Source of the DNA: Desulfuromonas sp. SDB
Lineage (GTDB): Bacteria > SDB-A
Assembly (NCBI GenBank): GCA_001412365.1
Contig: LKUE01000224.1
Location: 1 to 6,415 of the forward strand
Reading direction: 5' to 3'
DNA length: 6,415 nt
Part shown: positions 6,093-6,415 of the stretch, piece by piece
How positions within the stretch are numbered: position 1 is the stretch's first letter
Layout of the letters: each line of letters begins with the position of its first letter
The notes under the pieces: generated by a model
The model's input: only the letters and a program-made list of their open reading frames with translations
What the model was told of the DNA's origin: nothing
The model's database searches: none
Made by a program: the position numbers and the translations under genes

Positions 6093-6098
6093 TAAAGT

Positions 6099-6341
6099 AT
6101 GGATACTAAATTAACATTGAAATTAGATAAGCAAATTATTGAAAGTGCAAAAAAATATGCTAAAAATAAAAACATCAGTTTATCTAAAATGATTGAATTT
6201 TATCTCAAATCACTTGTCGGATCAGGTTCAGAAAATATAGAAATCACTCCATTTGTTGACAGTATCTCTGGGGTTATAAAACTTTCAGGTGATGAATATA
6301 AAGAAGGTTATTTTAAATACCTAAATGAAAAATATAAATAA
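6099..6341 (+). CDS. DUF6364-family small protein, VapB-like antitoxin
   Basis: An 80-residue protein. The N-terminal TKLTLKLDKQIIESAKKYAKN block (3-23), then ISLSKMIEFYLKSL (26-39), has the beta strand-helix-helix pattern of ribbon-helix-helix DNA-binding antitoxins and matches the DUF6364 family. The C-terminal half (ITPFVDSISGVIKL at 49-62, then YKEGYFKYLNEKY) is the part expected to contact the toxin; the short motif around SGV is common in such antitoxins. It overlaps the next gene, a PIN-domain toxin, by 17 nt, which is the usual vapBC-type antitoxin-first layout. It has its own strong promoter, ribosome site and candidate operator. The start is the first ATG after AAAGGA. Confidence 0.85.
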   Translation: MDTKLTLKLDKQIIESAKKYAKNKNISLSKMIEFYLKSLVGSGSENIEITPFVDSISGVIKLSGDEYKEGYFKYLNEKYK

Positions 6342-6415
6342 AAAATTGTTAATTGATACCAATATAATCATTGATTTATTGGCAAAAAGAAAAAAATTTT
6401 ATCAATCTGCTGCAA
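6325..6415 (+). CDS. PIN-domain (VapC-like) toxin, N-terminal fragment cut by window edge
   Basis: Only 30 codons are visible. After MKNINKK comes LLIDTNIIIDLLAKR (8-22), the classic first strand and helix of PIN-domain nucleases. D11 is the first of the conserved metal-binding acids. The start ATG lies inside the end of the DUF6364 gene (17-nt overlap, different frame), so the two are probably translationally coupled; no good ribosome site is at the right distance. PIN toxins are Mg-dependent RNases, often of tRNA or rRNA. The remaining roughly 100 or so residues lie beyond the window, so integrity cannot be judged. Confidence 0.85.
   Translation, partial: MKNINKKLLIDTNIIIDLLAKRKKFYQSAA

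Noticed and set aside
5913-6095. A 60-codon + strand frame across the divergent promoter region
   Set aside because: It overlaps the antitoxin gene and both promoters, has low-complexity sequence and no family features.
3217-6415. Integron gene-cassette array, because TA genes often ride in cassettes
   Set aside because: No attC-like paired RYYYAAC/GTTRRRY sites were seen between modules, and the modules keep their own promoters and face both directions.
1-6415. CRISPR array, tRNA or rRNA genes
   Set aside because: No regularly spaced repeats and no cloverleaf or rRNA-like sequence was recognised.

Overview
This is an AT-rich bacterial window. It holds one large conserved gene followed by a dense cluster of toxin-antitoxin (TA) modules. 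The first 3 kb (+ strand) encode a 990-residue protein with two receiver-like domains joined to the ATP-grasp (PEP/pyruvate-binding) part of PEP synthase / pyruvate phosphate dikinase. It lacks the phosphohistidine and PEP-barrel domains, so it is not an ordinary PEP synthase. This architecture is familiar from Bacteroidetes and neighbouring anaerobic phyla. However, the TA promoters here are near-consensus TTGACA-17-TATAAT type and several genes have good Shine-Dalgarno (SD) sites, which argues against a typical Bacteroidetes host. The host may be a low-GC anaerobe of some other phylum, but the sequence does not settle this.

From about 3.2 kb to the right edge there are four TA systems of four different families, with almost nothing between them except control DNA. 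Listed left to right they are: (1) higB-higA, toxin first, on the - strand; (2) abiEi-abiEii on the - strand, a winged-helix antitoxin with a nucleotidyltransferase toxin, overlapping by 22 nt; (3) a Phd/YefM antitoxin and Txe/YoeB-like toxin pair on the - strand, joined by a TAATG junction; (4) on the + strand, a small DUF6364/VapB-like antitoxin overlapping the first 30 codons of a PIN-domain (VapC-like) toxin that runs off the window.

Control sites are unusually readable. The higBA promoter has a perfect 10-bp-arm palindrome filling its spacer and -10 box, and its predicted start lies only a few nucleotides from the higB ATG, so the toxin message looks leaderless. The yefM-like gene starts with TTG behind a GGGAGG ribosome site, and its promoter is followed by a pair of TGTACA-type boxes 12 bp apart, as known for YefM-YoeB operators. 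A 133-bp gap at 5966-6098 holds two back-to-back promoters driving modules 3 and 4. The right-hand DNA looks lower in GC than the first gene. With the mix of unrelated TA families, this suggests an accessory island laid down beside a chromosomal gene. No transposase, integrase, tRNA, CRISPR array or attC-like site was seen.
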